DNA of 56,700 nt from Halomonas sp. DQ26W (lineage in GTDB: Bacteria; Pseudomonadota; Gammaproteobacteria; Pseudomonadales; Halomonadaceae). The position numbers and the translations under genes are program-made. Positions 48,330 to 56,527 of this stretch are shown here, piece after piece. Under the pieces are notes generated by a model. It had not been told where the DNA came from and searched no databases. It saw only the letters and a program-made list of their open reading frames with translations. How positions within the stretch are numbered: the stretch's first letter is position 1; each line of letters opens with the position of its first letter. Location: positions 1 to 56,700 of the forward strand of contig NZ_QPKI01000028.1 of the NCBI RefSeq assembly GCF_003339685.1, given 5' to 3'.

Positions 48330-49230
48330 TGCCTTCCAGTACCGCGAACGACGTCTCCCGCGCGGTGTTCAGGAAGTCCTCCATCCAGGGCTGGTCGCGG
48401 CTATCTTCCCGAATGGCGGCAAACAGCGTGCTCCACATCCCCTTTTCGCCCAGAGCCACCGCCTTCACATAGTCCCGTTCCAAGTATTCGGTCAACGCCC
48501 AGTTGGGTAGCGCACAGACGCCGCGTCCGCTGGCAACCAACTGCATCATCATGATGGTCAACTCGGCCGTGCGAAGTTCTCGCGGCCTGACCCCGGCGGG
48601 GTCGAGAAACTGGGTAAACACATCCAGGCGGCTGTGCTCCACCGGGTAGGTGATCAGTGTCTCCCCGGCGAGATCCTGGGGCGCAATGAAGGCACGATCG
48701 GCCAGCGGGTGCTGGCGGGCCACCGCGAGTAGGCCCTGATAGCGGAACAGTGGCTCATAGTAGACCCCGGGTAGTGCCTGCGGGTCGGCGGTGATCACCA
48801 GGTCGAGCTGCTCCCGCGCCAGCGCCGGCAGCGGCTCGAAGTGGTGGCCGCCGGGAATATCGATCTCAACCTCCGGCCAGTGATCGCGGAAGTTATCGAT
48901 GGTCGGCATCAGCCATTGAAAGCAGCTGTGGCACTCGATGGCCATGTGCAGCCGCCCGGGTGCATGGCCGATGAGTCTCGCCAGGTCCCGCTCGGCCATG
49001 CGCACCAGCGGCAGAACCTGTTCGGCCAGCGCCAGCAGCCGCTGGCCCGCGCGGGTGAACTCCACGGGGCGGGACTTGCGCACGAATAGCTGGCTTCCCA
49101 AACGCTCCTCGAGATCCTTGATCTGGTGCGAGAGTGCCGACTGGGTGAGATGGACCCGCTCCGCTGCTTCCACCAGTGAACCCGCGTCACGCAGGGCAAT
49201 CAGGGTTCGCAGATGGCGTAGTTCTAGCAT
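48316..49230 (-). CDS. metR: LysR-family regulator MetR
   Basis: 304 residues. The N-terminal helix-turn-helix (HLRTLIALRDAGSLVEAAE, LTQSALSHQIKDLEERLG) and the effector domain (AIECHSCFQWLMPTIDNF, ETLITYPVEHSRLDVFTQFL) align well with E. coli MetR, which senses homocysteine and activates metE and metH. A perfect MetR box lies 3 bases upstream of the start codon, suggesting autoregulation. The divergent position normally occupied by metE holds only a remnant. Confidence 0.9.
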   Translation of the reverse strand: MLELRHLRTLIALRDAGSLVEAAERVHLTQSALSHQIKDLEERLGSQLFVRKSRPVEFTRAGQRLLALAEQVLPLVRMAERDLARLIGHAPGRLHMAIECHSCFQWLMPTIDNFRDHWPEVEIDIPGGHHFEPLPALAREQLDLVITADPQALPGVYYEPLFRYQGLLAVARQHPLADRAFIAPQDLAGETLITYPVEHSRLDVFTQFLDPAGVRPRELRTAELTIMMMQLVASGRGVCALPNWALTEYLERDYVKAVALGEKGMWSTLFAAIREDSRDQPWMEDFLNTARETSFAVLEGIRPA

Positions 49231-49232
49231 GA

Positions 49233-49245
49233 TGAACCCGTTTCA
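49233..49245. promoter_or_regulatory. MetR-binding box TGAAcccgtTTCA
   Basis: A perfect match to the MetR consensus TGAA-N5-TTCA, next to the metR start and facing the metE remnant. It is consistent with divergent control of metR and a former metE. Confidence 0.8.
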
Positions 49246-49327
49246 TGGTTATGATTAATATGGTTAGTTTTATCCACCAGAGGCGACGACACTGCTCTGC
49301 ATTCATTCATGCAGAAGAGTCCGCATC

Positions 49328-49513
49328 ATGACATTAGCTCATACATCTGGCTATCCGTGGATTGGTGGTGGCAGCGAGTTGAAGCACGCCAGCAGCCGGC
49401 TGTTCGACGAGTGGCCGAGGCCCGTGATGCCAGTCACCCTGTCAAGGCGGTGCTGCCCGGCCCTGTCCAACATGGCCGAGGCGGCCCGGAAGCTGCGCTG
49501 GCGCTACGCTTGA
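49328..49513 (+). pseudogene. metE: Internally deleted metE remnant (cobalamin-independent methionine synthase)
   Basis: A 61-codon frame whose first residues, MTLAHTSGYPWIGGGSELKH, match the MetE N-terminus (THTLGFPRIG..RELK). Its last residues, ALSNMAEAARKLR, match the MetE C-terminus (ALANMVQAAQNLR). The ~700 residues between them are gone. It is divergent from metR behind a MetR box, the canonical metE position. Methionine synthesis would depend on MetH elsewhere. No other gene is seen between 49246 and 49616. Confidence 0.8.
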
Positions 49514-49616
49514 AGAGGTTCGGTGCGCTGCATTCGTGGCGCGTGAAACGGGTATCAGGCCGCGGGATCTCGGTGCCTGTTATGCTGTGGTGGTTCGACA
49601 CGCTCAAGGAATTGTC

Positions 49617-50345
49617 ATGACGCTTCGTTTACCGTTTACCCTTCGGCCAGCGCTGCTGGCTGCCGCTTCGCTGTTGTTGGTCGGCTGCGCCGCCGCGCCT
49701 GTCGACGGGCCGCGTCCCGGTGCCAGTCAGGTTACCAGCACCGCGCCGCTGCTGCCCTCGTTGCTCTTTGCCGGTGGCGCCGAGCGTTTCGAGGCCTGGC
49801 GCTGCACGCCGCAGCAGGATCTGGTTACCGCCTTTGGCGAGCGTGAGCTGCGGCTGTGGTCGGCACACGGTGCCTATCGGCTGCAGCCGGCCGTGGTGGC
49901 CAGCGGTGCTCGCTACCAGCAAGGCGATCTCAGCTTCTGGAACAAAGGGGCAGACGCCGTGGTGGAGAGCGCCAACGGACGGCTCGACTGCAGCGCCGCC
50001 ATGGCACGCTCTCCCTTGACTCGCGAGCAGCGCCCCGGCGTGATGTTCCACGGCCGTGGTAACGAGCCGGGCTGGCACGTCAATCTGGCCCACGACACCC
50101 CTGAACTGACGCTGGCGCTGGACTACGGTGCGCGCAAGCTGACGCTGCCCTACCGTGTCACCGAGATGGACAATGCCGAGGGTCGCGTGACCCTGGCCAG
50201 CGGCCTGGCCGACCAGCCCTTCGAGCTGCAACTGGAGGCGAGGGGCTGCTTCGACGACATGAGCGGTGAGCCATTTCCCGCCCGTGTCACCCTGACCATC
50301 GACGGGCAGGCGTTGAGGGGCTGTGGGCAAGGAATCTCTCCTTAG
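49617..50345 (+). CDS. Lipoprotein with MliC-like lysozyme-inhibitor domain and COG3650-type C-terminus
   Basis: 242 residues. Signal peptide with lipobox LLLVGC, so probably outer-membrane anchored. Residues about 50-105 resemble MliC (FEAWRCTPQQDL, GARYQQGDLSFWNKGADAVV), which inhibits C-type lysozyme. The remainder (VMFHGRGNEPGWHVNLA, ARGCFDDMSGEPFPARVTL) resembles a widespread uncharacterised secreted domain. AAGGA precedes the ATG. Lysozyme inhibition is inferred from the domain only. Confidence 0.8.
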   Translation: MTLRLPFTLRPALLAAASLLLVGCAAAPVDGPRPGASQVTSTAPLLPSLLFAGGAERFEAWRCTPQQDLVTAFGERELRLWSAHGAYRLQPAVVASGARYQQGDLSFWNKGADAVVESANGRLDCSAAMARSPLTREQRPGVMFHGRGNEPGWHVNLAHDTPELTLALDYGARKLTLPYRVTEMDNAEGRVTLASGLADQPFELQLEARGCFDDMSGEPFPARVTLTIDGQALRGCGQGISP

Positions 50346-50358
50346 GCCACAGCTGAAC

Positions 50359-51009
50359 TCAATTGGTTTGAAGACGATAGGCGCAACGTCGCGCTCCTTC
50401 CAGCACGTGTTCGACGCGCTCCACGCTGACGTCCGTGCCCAGTACGGCGCGAAACACCTGCAGCTCGGAGTGACAGAAGGCGGGACAGGTGCGGGCGGCG
50501 CTGCAGATCGGACAGTGGTTCTCGACCAGCAGCAGGCTGCCATCGGCGTTTTGCTGCCATTCGGCCATATAGCCTTCGCGGCTGCGGATCTCGGCCAGTT
50601 GCGCGACCCGCGCCGCCAGGGTTTCGGCATCGGCCAACTCGCGGCGATAGTGTGCCAGGATCTCGGCACCACGCGCCTCCACCAGGCGATCCAGCGCCGC
50701 TACGCCCAGGGTGTTGCGTACGCTGATAATCAGTCGCGAGGCGAGTTCGGCGTGGGTGTCGGGAAAGCGGCCGTGCCCGGCCTCGGTGAGGCGCCATTCG
50801 ACGACAGGGCGGCCGACACCACCCGGTCGCGAACGCTGTGCCACCAGCCCCCGGCGAGCAAGCTTGCTCAGCTGTTGGCGGGCGTTTTCGCCGGTGGTAC
50901 CGAGCATCTCGCCCAACTCCGCAGCGGAGTGGGGCCCTCGGGACTTCAGCAGGTGCAGCAGTCGCTGCGCGGCGGTATCAGCCGGTTTTTCATTAGGGTC
51001 GCTTGACAT
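50359..51009 (-). CDS. HTH transcriptional regulator with C-terminal cysteine cluster (SufR-like)
   Basis: About 216 residues. The N-terminal winged helix-turn-helix (AAELGEMLGTTGENARQQLS, LARRGLVAQRSRPGGVGRP) resembles the SufR/DeoR-like group. Near the C-terminus five cysteines occur in CPICSAARTCPAFCHSEL and ARRCAYRL, a pattern suited to an Fe-S cluster. It is divergent from sodB, whose likely -35 hexamer overlaps this gene's start codon. Redox or iron-dependent control of sodB is plausible but inferred. Confidence 0.78.
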   Translation of the reverse strand: MSSDPNEKPADTAAQRLLHLLKSRGPHSAAELGEMLGTTGENARQQLSKLARRGLVAQRSRPGGVGRPVVEWRLTEAGHGRFPDTHAELASRLIISVRNTLGVAALDRLVEARGAEILAHYRRELADAETLAARVAQLAEIRSREGYMAEWQQNADGSLLLVENHCPICSAARTCPAFCHSELQVFRAVLGTDVSVERVEHVLEGARRCAYRLQTN

Positions 51010-51030
51010 GGTGCCCGTTGGAATTAATCT
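51003..51030 (+). promoter_or_regulatory. Putative sodB promoter overlapping the divergent regulator start
   Basis: Consensus TTGACA at 51003 with TAATCT after 16 bases. The -35 shares bases with the start codon of the divergent regulator, so binding here could control both genes. Confidence 0.45.
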
Positions 51031-51119
51031 AGTGTATGCTTGGAAAATACCGACGAGGCGGCCAGGAGGCAAGTCCGGATCGCCTCGATTCCCACCGTGA
51101 AAGCAAGGAGCATGACCTG

Positions 51120-51698
51120 ATGGCATTTGAATTGCCCGCACTGCCCTACGAAAAGAACGCGCTCGAGCCGCATATCTCCGCCGAGACGCTCGAATACCAC
51201 TACGGTAAGCACCACCAGGCCTATGTCACCAAGCTCAACGAGCTGGTCGAAGGCACCGACAACGCCAACAAGTCGCTGGAAGAGATCATCAAGAGCGCCT
51301 CAGGCGGTCTGTTCAACCAGGCGGCTCAGGTGTGGAACCACACTTTCTACTGGCACTGCCTGTCTCCCAACGGTGGCGGTGAGCCGAGCGGTGCGCTGGC
51401 TGAAGCGATTAATGCCAAGTTCGGCTCCTTCGACAAGTTCAAGGAGACCTTCAACGCCAATGCCGCCGGCAACTTCGGTTCCGGCTGGACCTGGCTGATC
51501 AAGACCGACGATGGCGGCGTGGATATCGTCAATACCAGCAACGCTGATACTCCCATCGCCTATGGCCAGACCCCGGTACTGACCATCGACGTGTGGGAGC
51601 ACGCCTACTACATCGACTACCGCAACGCCCGTCCCAAGTACCTGGATAGCGTGTGGAACCTGATCAACTGGGATTTCGTCGCCCAGAACTTCAGTTAA
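51120..51698 (+). CDS. sodB: Superoxide dismutase [Fe]
   Basis: Cytoplasmic iron superoxide dismutase, 192 residues. Metal ligands: His27 ([10 protein letters not shown]), the His of WNHTFYWH, and Asp and His of [10 protein letters not shown]. The Gln in [10 protein letters not shown] is characteristic of the iron form. AAGGAG 9 bases upstream fixes the start; an upstream in-frame ATG is rejected. A perfect terminator follows. Confidence 0.97.
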   Translation: MAFELPALPYEKNALEPHISAETLEYHYGKHHQAYVTKLNELVEGTDNANKSLEEIIKSASGGLFNQAAQVWNHTFYWHCLSPNGGGEPSGALAEAINAKFGSFDKFKETFNANAAGNFGSGWTWLIKTDDGGVDIVNTSNADTPIAYGQTPVLTIDVWEHAYYIDYRNARPKYLDSVWNLINWDFVAQNFS

Positions 51699-51732
51699 TT
51701 TCGGGCGCCGAATCGGCGCCATGAGAAACTGA

Positions 51733-51764
51733 CAAAGGCCCTGTCGCAAGCGACAGGGCCTTTG
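51733..51764 (+). terminator. Rho-independent terminator of sodB
   Basis: Perfect 14-bp stem CAAAGGCCCTGTCG with loop CAAG, ending in TTTGTG. Confidence 0.9.
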
Positions 51765-51925
51765 TGTGTCGGATGAGCACGTGTCGAGGGTGTGTAGCTG
51801 GCGTACGCCAGGAGACGTAATCTTTCGATTTAATTAATATATTCAGGTGAATTGTTGCGCTTTTATACGATAATTTAGATCGATAGAGTAATGGCCATCT
51901 TCCTCTATTTTTCAGGAGAACTGCC

Positions 51926-52537
51926 ATGACTACCCGTGCACTCGTCATCACTTCGTCCATCCTCGGCGCTCAGGGCCAGTCCATTGCCCTGGCCGATCAC
52001 TTCACCACTCGTGGCAAAGAGCGGGAGGCGTTCGCGATCACCCGCCGCGATCTGGTGGCCGATGAGCTGCCGCACCTCTGTGTCGACGAGCTTTCCAGCT
52101 GGCAGGTGCCGGCGGCGGAGCGCACGCCCGAGCAGCGTACCCTGGCGGAGCGCTCGGATGGGTTGATCGATGAGCTGAAAGCGCACGATGTCCTGGTGCT
52201 GGCGGTGCCCCTGTACAACCTGGGCATTCCCTCTCAGCTCAAGGCATGGTTCGACCGGGTGCTGCGTGCCGGTGAAACCTTCCGCTACAGCGAAAAAGGC
52301 CCCCAGGGCCTGGTGGAGGGCAAGCAGGCCGTCATCCTGGCGGCCCGCGGCGGGCAGTACGCCGGCAGTGAGCTGGACAGCCAGACACCGCACCTCAAGG
52401 CCATGCTGGGTCTGATCGGCATCACCGATGTGACGGTAGTGTTCGCCGAGGGGTTGGCCATGGGGGAGGGGCATCGCGATGCCTCGCTCAAGGAGGCCCG
52501 GCAGGCTATCGATGGGCTGGTTGCCACTCTCTCATGA
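51926..52537 (+). CDS. azoR: FMN-dependent NADH-azoreductase (AzoR-like)
   Basis: 203-residue flavodoxin-fold quinone/azo reductase. ITSSILGAQGQSIALADHF is the phosphate-binding loop, LAVPLYNLGIPSQLKAWFDR the isoalloxazine-binding signature, and ILAARGGQYAG the third FMN loop. It probably performs two-electron quinone reduction against oxidative stress, fitting the sodB neighbour. AGGAG upstream. The 160 bp upstream are AT-rich and probably hold its promoter. Confidence 0.92.
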   Translation: MTTRALVITSSILGAQGQSIALADHFTTRGKEREAFAITRRDLVADELPHLCVDELSSWQVPAAERTPEQRTLAERSDGLIDELKAHDVLVLAVPLYNLGIPSQLKAWFDRVLRAGETFRYSEKGPQGLVEGKQAVILAARGGQYAGSELDSQTPHLKAMLGLIGITDVTVVFAEGLAMGEGHRDASLKEARQAIDGLVATLS

Positions 52538-52547
52538 CTTAAAACGG

Positions 52548-53084
52548 TCAGGCTGCCTGCCAGGCGGGGCCTGCGTTGAGGATGCGGACAAGGACCGGGC
52601 ATTCGTCGCGATGGGCACCGGGCAGGTAGCCGGTACTCATCAGGAATTCGCCGACAATTTCGGGCCCGGTGAAGCGTAAGGTCTTGCGAAACAGTGTTAC
52701 CCAGTCAGCATGGGGCTGTGGGTGGTGGTGGTCCAGCCAGGCCTTGAAGCTGCCATGTTCTCGGCAAAGCGCCTGGACGACGCCGGCGTTGTGGATCACG
52801 GCATCCACCTTGAGCCGGTTGCGAATGATGCTGGCATCGCTCAGCAGTCGTTGCCGTTCGTCTACTCCGTACGCCGCGATACGGTCGATGTCGAAGTCAT
52901 CGAAGGCGAGGCGAAAGGCATCGCGCTTCTTCAGCACGGTCAACCACGAGAGTCCCGCCTGGTTGATTTCCAGCACCAGTCGCTCGAAAAGCGTCCGGTC
53001 GTCATCGACGGGAAAACCATATTCTGCGTCATGGTAGGGGCCGTGAAACGGATGGCCCGGTGCCAGATCACAATAATGCGACAT
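52548..53084 (-). CDS. tag: DNA-3-methyladenine glycosylase I
   Basis: Base-excision repair enzyme removing 3-methyladenine; about 178 residues. MSHYCDLAPG with GPYHDAEYGFPV, then EINQAGLSWLTVLKKRDAF and SDASIIRNRLKVDAVIHNA are Tag hallmarks. Zinc ligands are an N-terminal Cys and His and the C-terminal GAHRDECPV. Start chosen at MSHYCD with GGAG upstream; an ATG at 53117 is also in frame. Convergent with azoR. Confidence 0.92.
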   Translation of the reverse strand: MSHYCDLAPGHPFHGPYHDAEYGFPVDDDRTLFERLVLEINQAGLSWLTVLKKRDAFRLAFDDFDIDRIAAYGVDERQRLLSDASIIRNRLKVDAVIHNAGVVQALCREHGSFKAWLDHHHPQPHADWVTLFRKTLRFTGPEIVGEFLMSTGYLPGAHRDECPVLVRILNAGPAWQAA

Positions 53085-53175
53085 TTTGCCGTCTCCGCTG
53101 TCTTTTACTATTGGCAAGCCGTCATCAGCTTGTCAGGATTCCATTATCTGTCATCAATGCTTCAGGAGTCCCAGC

Positions 53176-53670
53176 ATGAAAATCCTAACTGCAAACCGCA
53201 AGACCGGAAAGGTGGCAGCGCTATCCCTGCTGACCGGAGGTGCCTTGGCGCTTTACCTTGCCCTGGCCCCTGGTACCAGCACCCATGCTGGGCCGGTGGT
53301 CGAGATGTACCAGGATCCCAACTGCGGTTGCTGCACCGACTGGGCGGACCACCTCAAGGAAGCGGGCTTCGAGGTTCGTCAGCACAAAACCAGCGACATG
53401 CGCTCGGTAAAGGTAGAGCACGGCGTTACACAGGAACTCTCGTCCTGCCACACGGCGCTGGTCGATGGCTACGTCATCGAAGGCCATGTGCCCGCCGCCG
53501 ACATAAAGCGGCTGCTTGAGGAGAAACCCAATGTGGTCGGGCTGACGGTGCCGGGGATGCCCCACGGTTCGCCGGGCATGGAAACCGGTCGCTATGACGA
53601 TTATGCCGTGCTGACCTGGCGTCACGGGGGCCGGACGCCGGCCATCTTCAGCGAGTACATTCATGATTGA
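53176..53670 (+). CDS. DUF411 metal-binding protein, exported
   Basis: 164 residues. N-terminal signal/anchor (VAALSLLTGGALALYLAL) then the DUF411 domain with YQDPNCGCCTDWADHLKEAG, ELSSCHTALVDGYVIEGHV and GLTVPGMPHGSPGME. Conserved Cys, His and Met residues suggest copper binding in the periplasm; the family is often found near copper resistance genes, though none are adjacent here. AGGAG upstream. Confidence 0.9.
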   Translation: MKILTANRKTGKVAALSLLTGGALALYLALAPGTSTHAGPVVEMYQDPNCGCCTDWADHLKEAGFEVRQHKTSDMRSVKVEHGVTQELSSCHTALVDGYVIEGHVPAADIKRLLEEKPNVVGLTVPGMPHGSPGMETGRYDDYAVLTWRHGGRTPAIFSEYIHD

Positions 53671-53706
53671 GAGTCTTCCCTGAACCAACTGAGATGGAGG
53701 TGGCCC

Positions 53707-54147
53707 ATGCAATTTCTACACACCATGGTGCGCGTCAGCGACCTGGACGCGTCGCTGCGTTTCTATTGCGACCTGCTGGGGTTGAAGGAGGTGCGCCGCA
53801 TGGAAAACGAGAAGGGACGCTTTACTCTGATATTCCTGGCCGCGCCCGAGGGCGAGGCGCGTTCGGCGGAGCTCAAGGCGCCCGAGCTGGAGCTGACCTG
53901 GAACTGGGATCCCGAAGAGTATACCGGTGGGCGCAACTTCGGCCACCTGGCCTACCGGGTCGATGACATCTATGTCCTGTGCGAGCGCTTGCAGGAGAAT
54001 GGCGTGACCATCAATCGGCCTCCGCGCGACGGCCATATGGCCTTTGTGCGCAGTCCCGACGGCATCTCCGTCGAGCTGCTGCAGCGGGGCGAGGCCCTGC
54101 CGCCCAGCGAGCCCTGGGCTTCCATGGAAAACACCGGCACCTGGTAA
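53707..54147 (+). CDS. gloA: Lactoylglutathione lyase (glyoxalase I), VOC family
   Basis: 146 residues. Converts the methylglyoxal-glutathione hemithioacetal to S-lactoylglutathione. Metal ligands fit the bacterial enzyme: His5 in MQFLHTMVRV, GRNFGHLAYRV, and the Glu of GISVELLQ near the C-terminus. The C-terminal tail PSEPWASMENTGTW is common in bacterial GloA. GGAGG upstream. Stand-alone gene. Confidence 0.93.
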   Translation: MQFLHTMVRVSDLDASLRFYCDLLGLKEVRRMENEKGRFTLIFLAAPEGEARSAELKAPELELTWNWDPEEYTGGRNFGHLAYRVDDIYVLCERLQENGVTINRPPRDGHMAFVRSPDGISVELLQRGEALPPSEPWASMENTGTW

Positions 54148-54149
54148 GA

Positions 54150-54297
54150 GGGTGTCTACAGGCTCCTAGGCCATGCGTCGTTGAAATCAGCCTCGTGCGC
54201 GAGTCCGATCAAAATGCTCACTTACAACCTCGTAAACTCCACTTTTTCGGCTTATTTCGCCTTGCCTGGCCGTCGCACGTGATATTTCTACTCACCC
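54150..54297 (+). mobile_element. MITE-like intergenic element
   Basis: Bounded by short imperfect inverted ends (GGGTGTCTA and the reverse of TACTCACCC). Inside are ATGCTCACTTACAACCTCGT and CGGCTTATTTCGCCTTGCC, an arrangement similar to the element at 45717. No gene is seen. It nearly fills the gap between gloA and the META-domain gene. Confidence 0.55.
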
Positions 54298-54331
54298 CCC
54301 TAAGAATGCACGAATTAAGGATTAACCAATA

Positions 54332-54793
54332 ATGAAACGGAGTTTCCTGAGCCGGAGCCTGCTGATGGGGCTCCTGGCGCTGACGCTGGCGGCCTGCAGC
54401 AGCAAACCCTCTGATATCGACAGGCGAGGTGTCGAATCGTCAGGGGGCAAGCTGGATGGGCCGGTGGTAGGACAGCGCTGGAATCTGCTGCTGGTCGGTA
54501 CCGACCAGCGCCTCTCCATGCCCACCACGCCGCATTTCGTGATTGTACCGAATGGCCGCGTCACCGGTCACGACGGCTGCAATGCGATCAATGGCAGGGT
54601 GCAGCTGGACGACGGCAATCGCATCCAGTTCGGCGAGTTAACCAGCACGCGAATGGGCTGCCCGCAGCTCGACGATGCCCGTCGTGTCACCGGCATGATG
54701 GAAACGGCCTACCGCTACCTTATCGATCATGACCGGCTGGTGTTCTTCGGCCCGGATCAACGGGTGTTAGGAGGCTGGCGCAAGGCCAACTGA
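54332..54793 (+). CDS. META domain lipoprotein (HslJ-like)
   Basis: 153 residues. Signal peptide with lipobox LTLAAC. META domain hallmarks: NGRVTGHDGCNAINGRVQ, FGELTSTRMGCPQL and YRYLIDHDRLVFF. Relatives such as HslJ have been tied to heat and novobiocin tolerance, but function is unclear. A bidirectional terminator separates it from the PAP2 gene. Confidence 0.88.
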   Translation: MKRSFLSRSLLMGLLALTLAACSSKPSDIDRRGVESSGGKLDGPVVGQRWNLLLVGTDQRLSMPTTPHFVIVPNGRVTGHDGCNAINGRVQLDDGNRIQFGELTSTRMGCPQLDDARRVTGMMETAYRYLIDHDRLVFFGPDQRVLGGWRKAN

Positions 54794-54801
54794 AGCAAGC
54801 A

Positions 54802-54827
54802 AAAAGCGCGGCCATGGCCGCGCTTTT
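54802..54827. terminator. Bidirectional terminator
   Basis: Perfect palindrome AAAAGCGCGGCC-AT reading into GGCCGCGCTTTT, between convergent genes. Confidence 0.9.
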
Positions 54828-54842
54828 CAACATCCGATTTCC

Positions 54843-55613
54843 CTAACGGCCCGGCAGGGCGTTGCGTACCCAAATCATCCCGGCGGTAAGGGCTCGCGAC
54901 AGTGCCGGTGCCAGCGGCGTAAGCAGGATCCAGGGGGCGACGACCAGGTTGATGGCGATGGCCGCGAAGTAGACGTCGCTGAACCAGTGGGCGCCGCTGA
55001 GGATGCGCGGTGCGCTGAGCAGTACGGCGAACAGGGCGCTGGTCAGCATCACCTTGAGCCCTGCAAAGCGCCACATGAAGGCGGTGAATAGCACCAGGTT
55101 CACGCCGTGGTCGCCGGGAAAGCTGCTGCCGGAGCTGTCCTTGGTCGAGAAGTCGACCATCTCGGTGATCAGGTTGATGTTGTCGTAGACCAGGGTGGGG
55201 CTGGGGTGGGTATAGGGCACCACCAGACGAACTCCCTGGGCGATGAAAACGGCCGAGAGCAGCATGGTGATACCGATGCCGCCCCAGCGAAGCATTCGGT
55301 GATGCGGGTTGGCATCGCGACCGATGGCCCAGAGATAGATCGCCAGCAGGATCAATAAGCTGAAGACATCGAACAGGCGGTTGTTGGTTGCCGCCACGAA
55401 CAGCACCCAGGCTTCGTTCTCTTCGCTGAGCCAGGCATTGGTAGCAAAGAAGACGGCATCATCGATCTGCGTCCAGAACATCTGCCCCGGGGACATCCAG
55501 GACCACACCAGGATGGCACCCAGGAGATTGAAAAGCAGAATACGTCCAAGCGCGAAGTTGGTTTTTATCTGGGGCATGGGCGGCGGCACGAGTCGTAGGA
55601 AGTGTCCGCCCAT
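54843..55613 (-). CDS. PAP2-family membrane phosphatase
   Basis: 256 residues with about six membrane segments. PAP2 motifs are recognisable: SSFPGDHGVNLVLF (a PGDH form of the second motif) and SAPRILSGAHWFSDVYF (R-x5-H-x3-D). The first KxxxxxxRP motif is degenerate near VDFSTKDSSG. It is likely to act on a lipid phosphate such as undecaprenyl diphosphate, phosphatidate or lipid A; the substrate cannot be resolved. ATG 55577 is an alternative start. Confidence 0.85.
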   Translation of the reverse strand: MGGHFLRLVPPPMPQIKTNFALGRILLFNLLGAILVWSWMSPGQMFWTQIDDAVFFATNAWLSEENEAWVLFVAATNNRLFDVFSLLILLAIYLWAIGRDANPHHRMLRWGGIGITMLLSAVFIAQGVRLVVPYTHPSPTLVYDNINLITEMVDFSTKDSSGSSFPGDHGVNLVLFTAFMWRFAGLKVMLTSALFAVLLSAPRILSGAHWFSDVYFAAIAINLVVAPWILLTPLAPALSRALTAGMIWVRNALPGR

Positions 55614-55723
55614 TCTAGGCGAAACCTCGGTAGCGGAACAGTGTTCCTTAATGCCATGGCAGCCTGGTACCGACGGTTAATATTGCCAGGCAGCCTTGCA
55701 GATGGATGCCTGGCGAGGTCGCG

Positions 55724-56506
55724 CTACTGCATGTGCCAGCCGTGGCTGGCCACGATCGACTGGCCGGTGAGCGCTGCCGTAGGGAAGGCGGCGAGGTGAA
55801 GTGCCACCTCGGCGATATCGTCCAGGGTGGTGAACTCCCGGTCCACGGTGTCTTTGAGCATGACATCGCGTATCACTGCCTCCTCGGAGATTCCCAGTGC
55901 GGCCGCCTGTTCGGGAATCTGCTTGTCGACCAGCGGCGTACGCACGAAGCCGGGACAGATGACATTGGTGCGCACCCGGTGCGCCGCGCCCTCCTTGGCC
56001 ACTGTGCGGCATAGCCCGAGCAAGGCATGCTTGGCCGCTACATAGGGCGCCTTGAGCGGCGAAGCGAGCTTGCTGTGCACCGAGCCCATGTAAAGCAGGC
56101 AGCCGCCACTCTCCTGTCGGTACATTTGGCGCAGGGCGGCACTCGTCAGCAGGAAGGCACCGTCCAGGTGCACCGAGACCACCTTGCGCCAGTCGGCGAA
56201 GCTCAAGGTATGCAGCGGTTCGATATGCTGAATCCCGGCATTGGCGATGGCGATGTCCAGGCGGCCCCACTCCTGTACGACCTGCGTTACACCGGCCTCC
56301 ACGGCGGCTTCGTCGGTTACATCCATGGTCACGGCCATGGCCACGCCGCCCTGCTCGTGAATGGCGTGTACCACGGCATCGGCGGCTTCGCGGTTCAGGT
56401 CGGCAATCGCGACCCGGGCGCCCTCGCGGGCGTAGCGTTCGGCGATGGCGCGTCCAATACCACCGGCGGCGCCGGTGATTAGAGCTGTCTTGTCAGTCAG
56501 TTGCAT
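55724..56506 (-). CDS. hbdH: 3-hydroxybutyrate dehydrogenase
   Basis: 260-residue classical SDR oxidising 3-hydroxybutyrate to acetoacetate with NAD, as needed for polyhydroxybutyrate turnover. NAD motif [19 protein letters not shown] motif [12 protein letters not shown], catalytic Ser in [10 protein letters not shown] and [10 protein letters not shown] (YxxxK). [17 protein letters not shown] is diagnostic of this enzyme. It lies just downstream of a TRAP permease gene on the same strand, so the pair may handle uptake and oxidation of a C4 acid. Confidence 0.93.
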   Translation of the reverse strand: MQLTDKTALITGAAGGIGRAIAERYAREGARVAIADLNREAADAVVHAIHEQGGVAMAVTMDVTDEAAVEAGVTQVVQEWGRLDIAIANAGIQHIEPLHTLSFADWRKVVSVHLDGAFLLTSAALRQMYRQESGGCLLYMGSVHSKLASPLKAPYVAAKHALLGLCRTVAKEGAAHRVRTNVICPGFVRTPLVDKQIPEQAAALGISEEAVIRDVMLKDTVDREFTTLDDIAEVALHLAAFPTAALTGQSIVASHGWHMQ

Positions 56507-56527
56507 GGTCGTATCTCCAGTTCAGGG

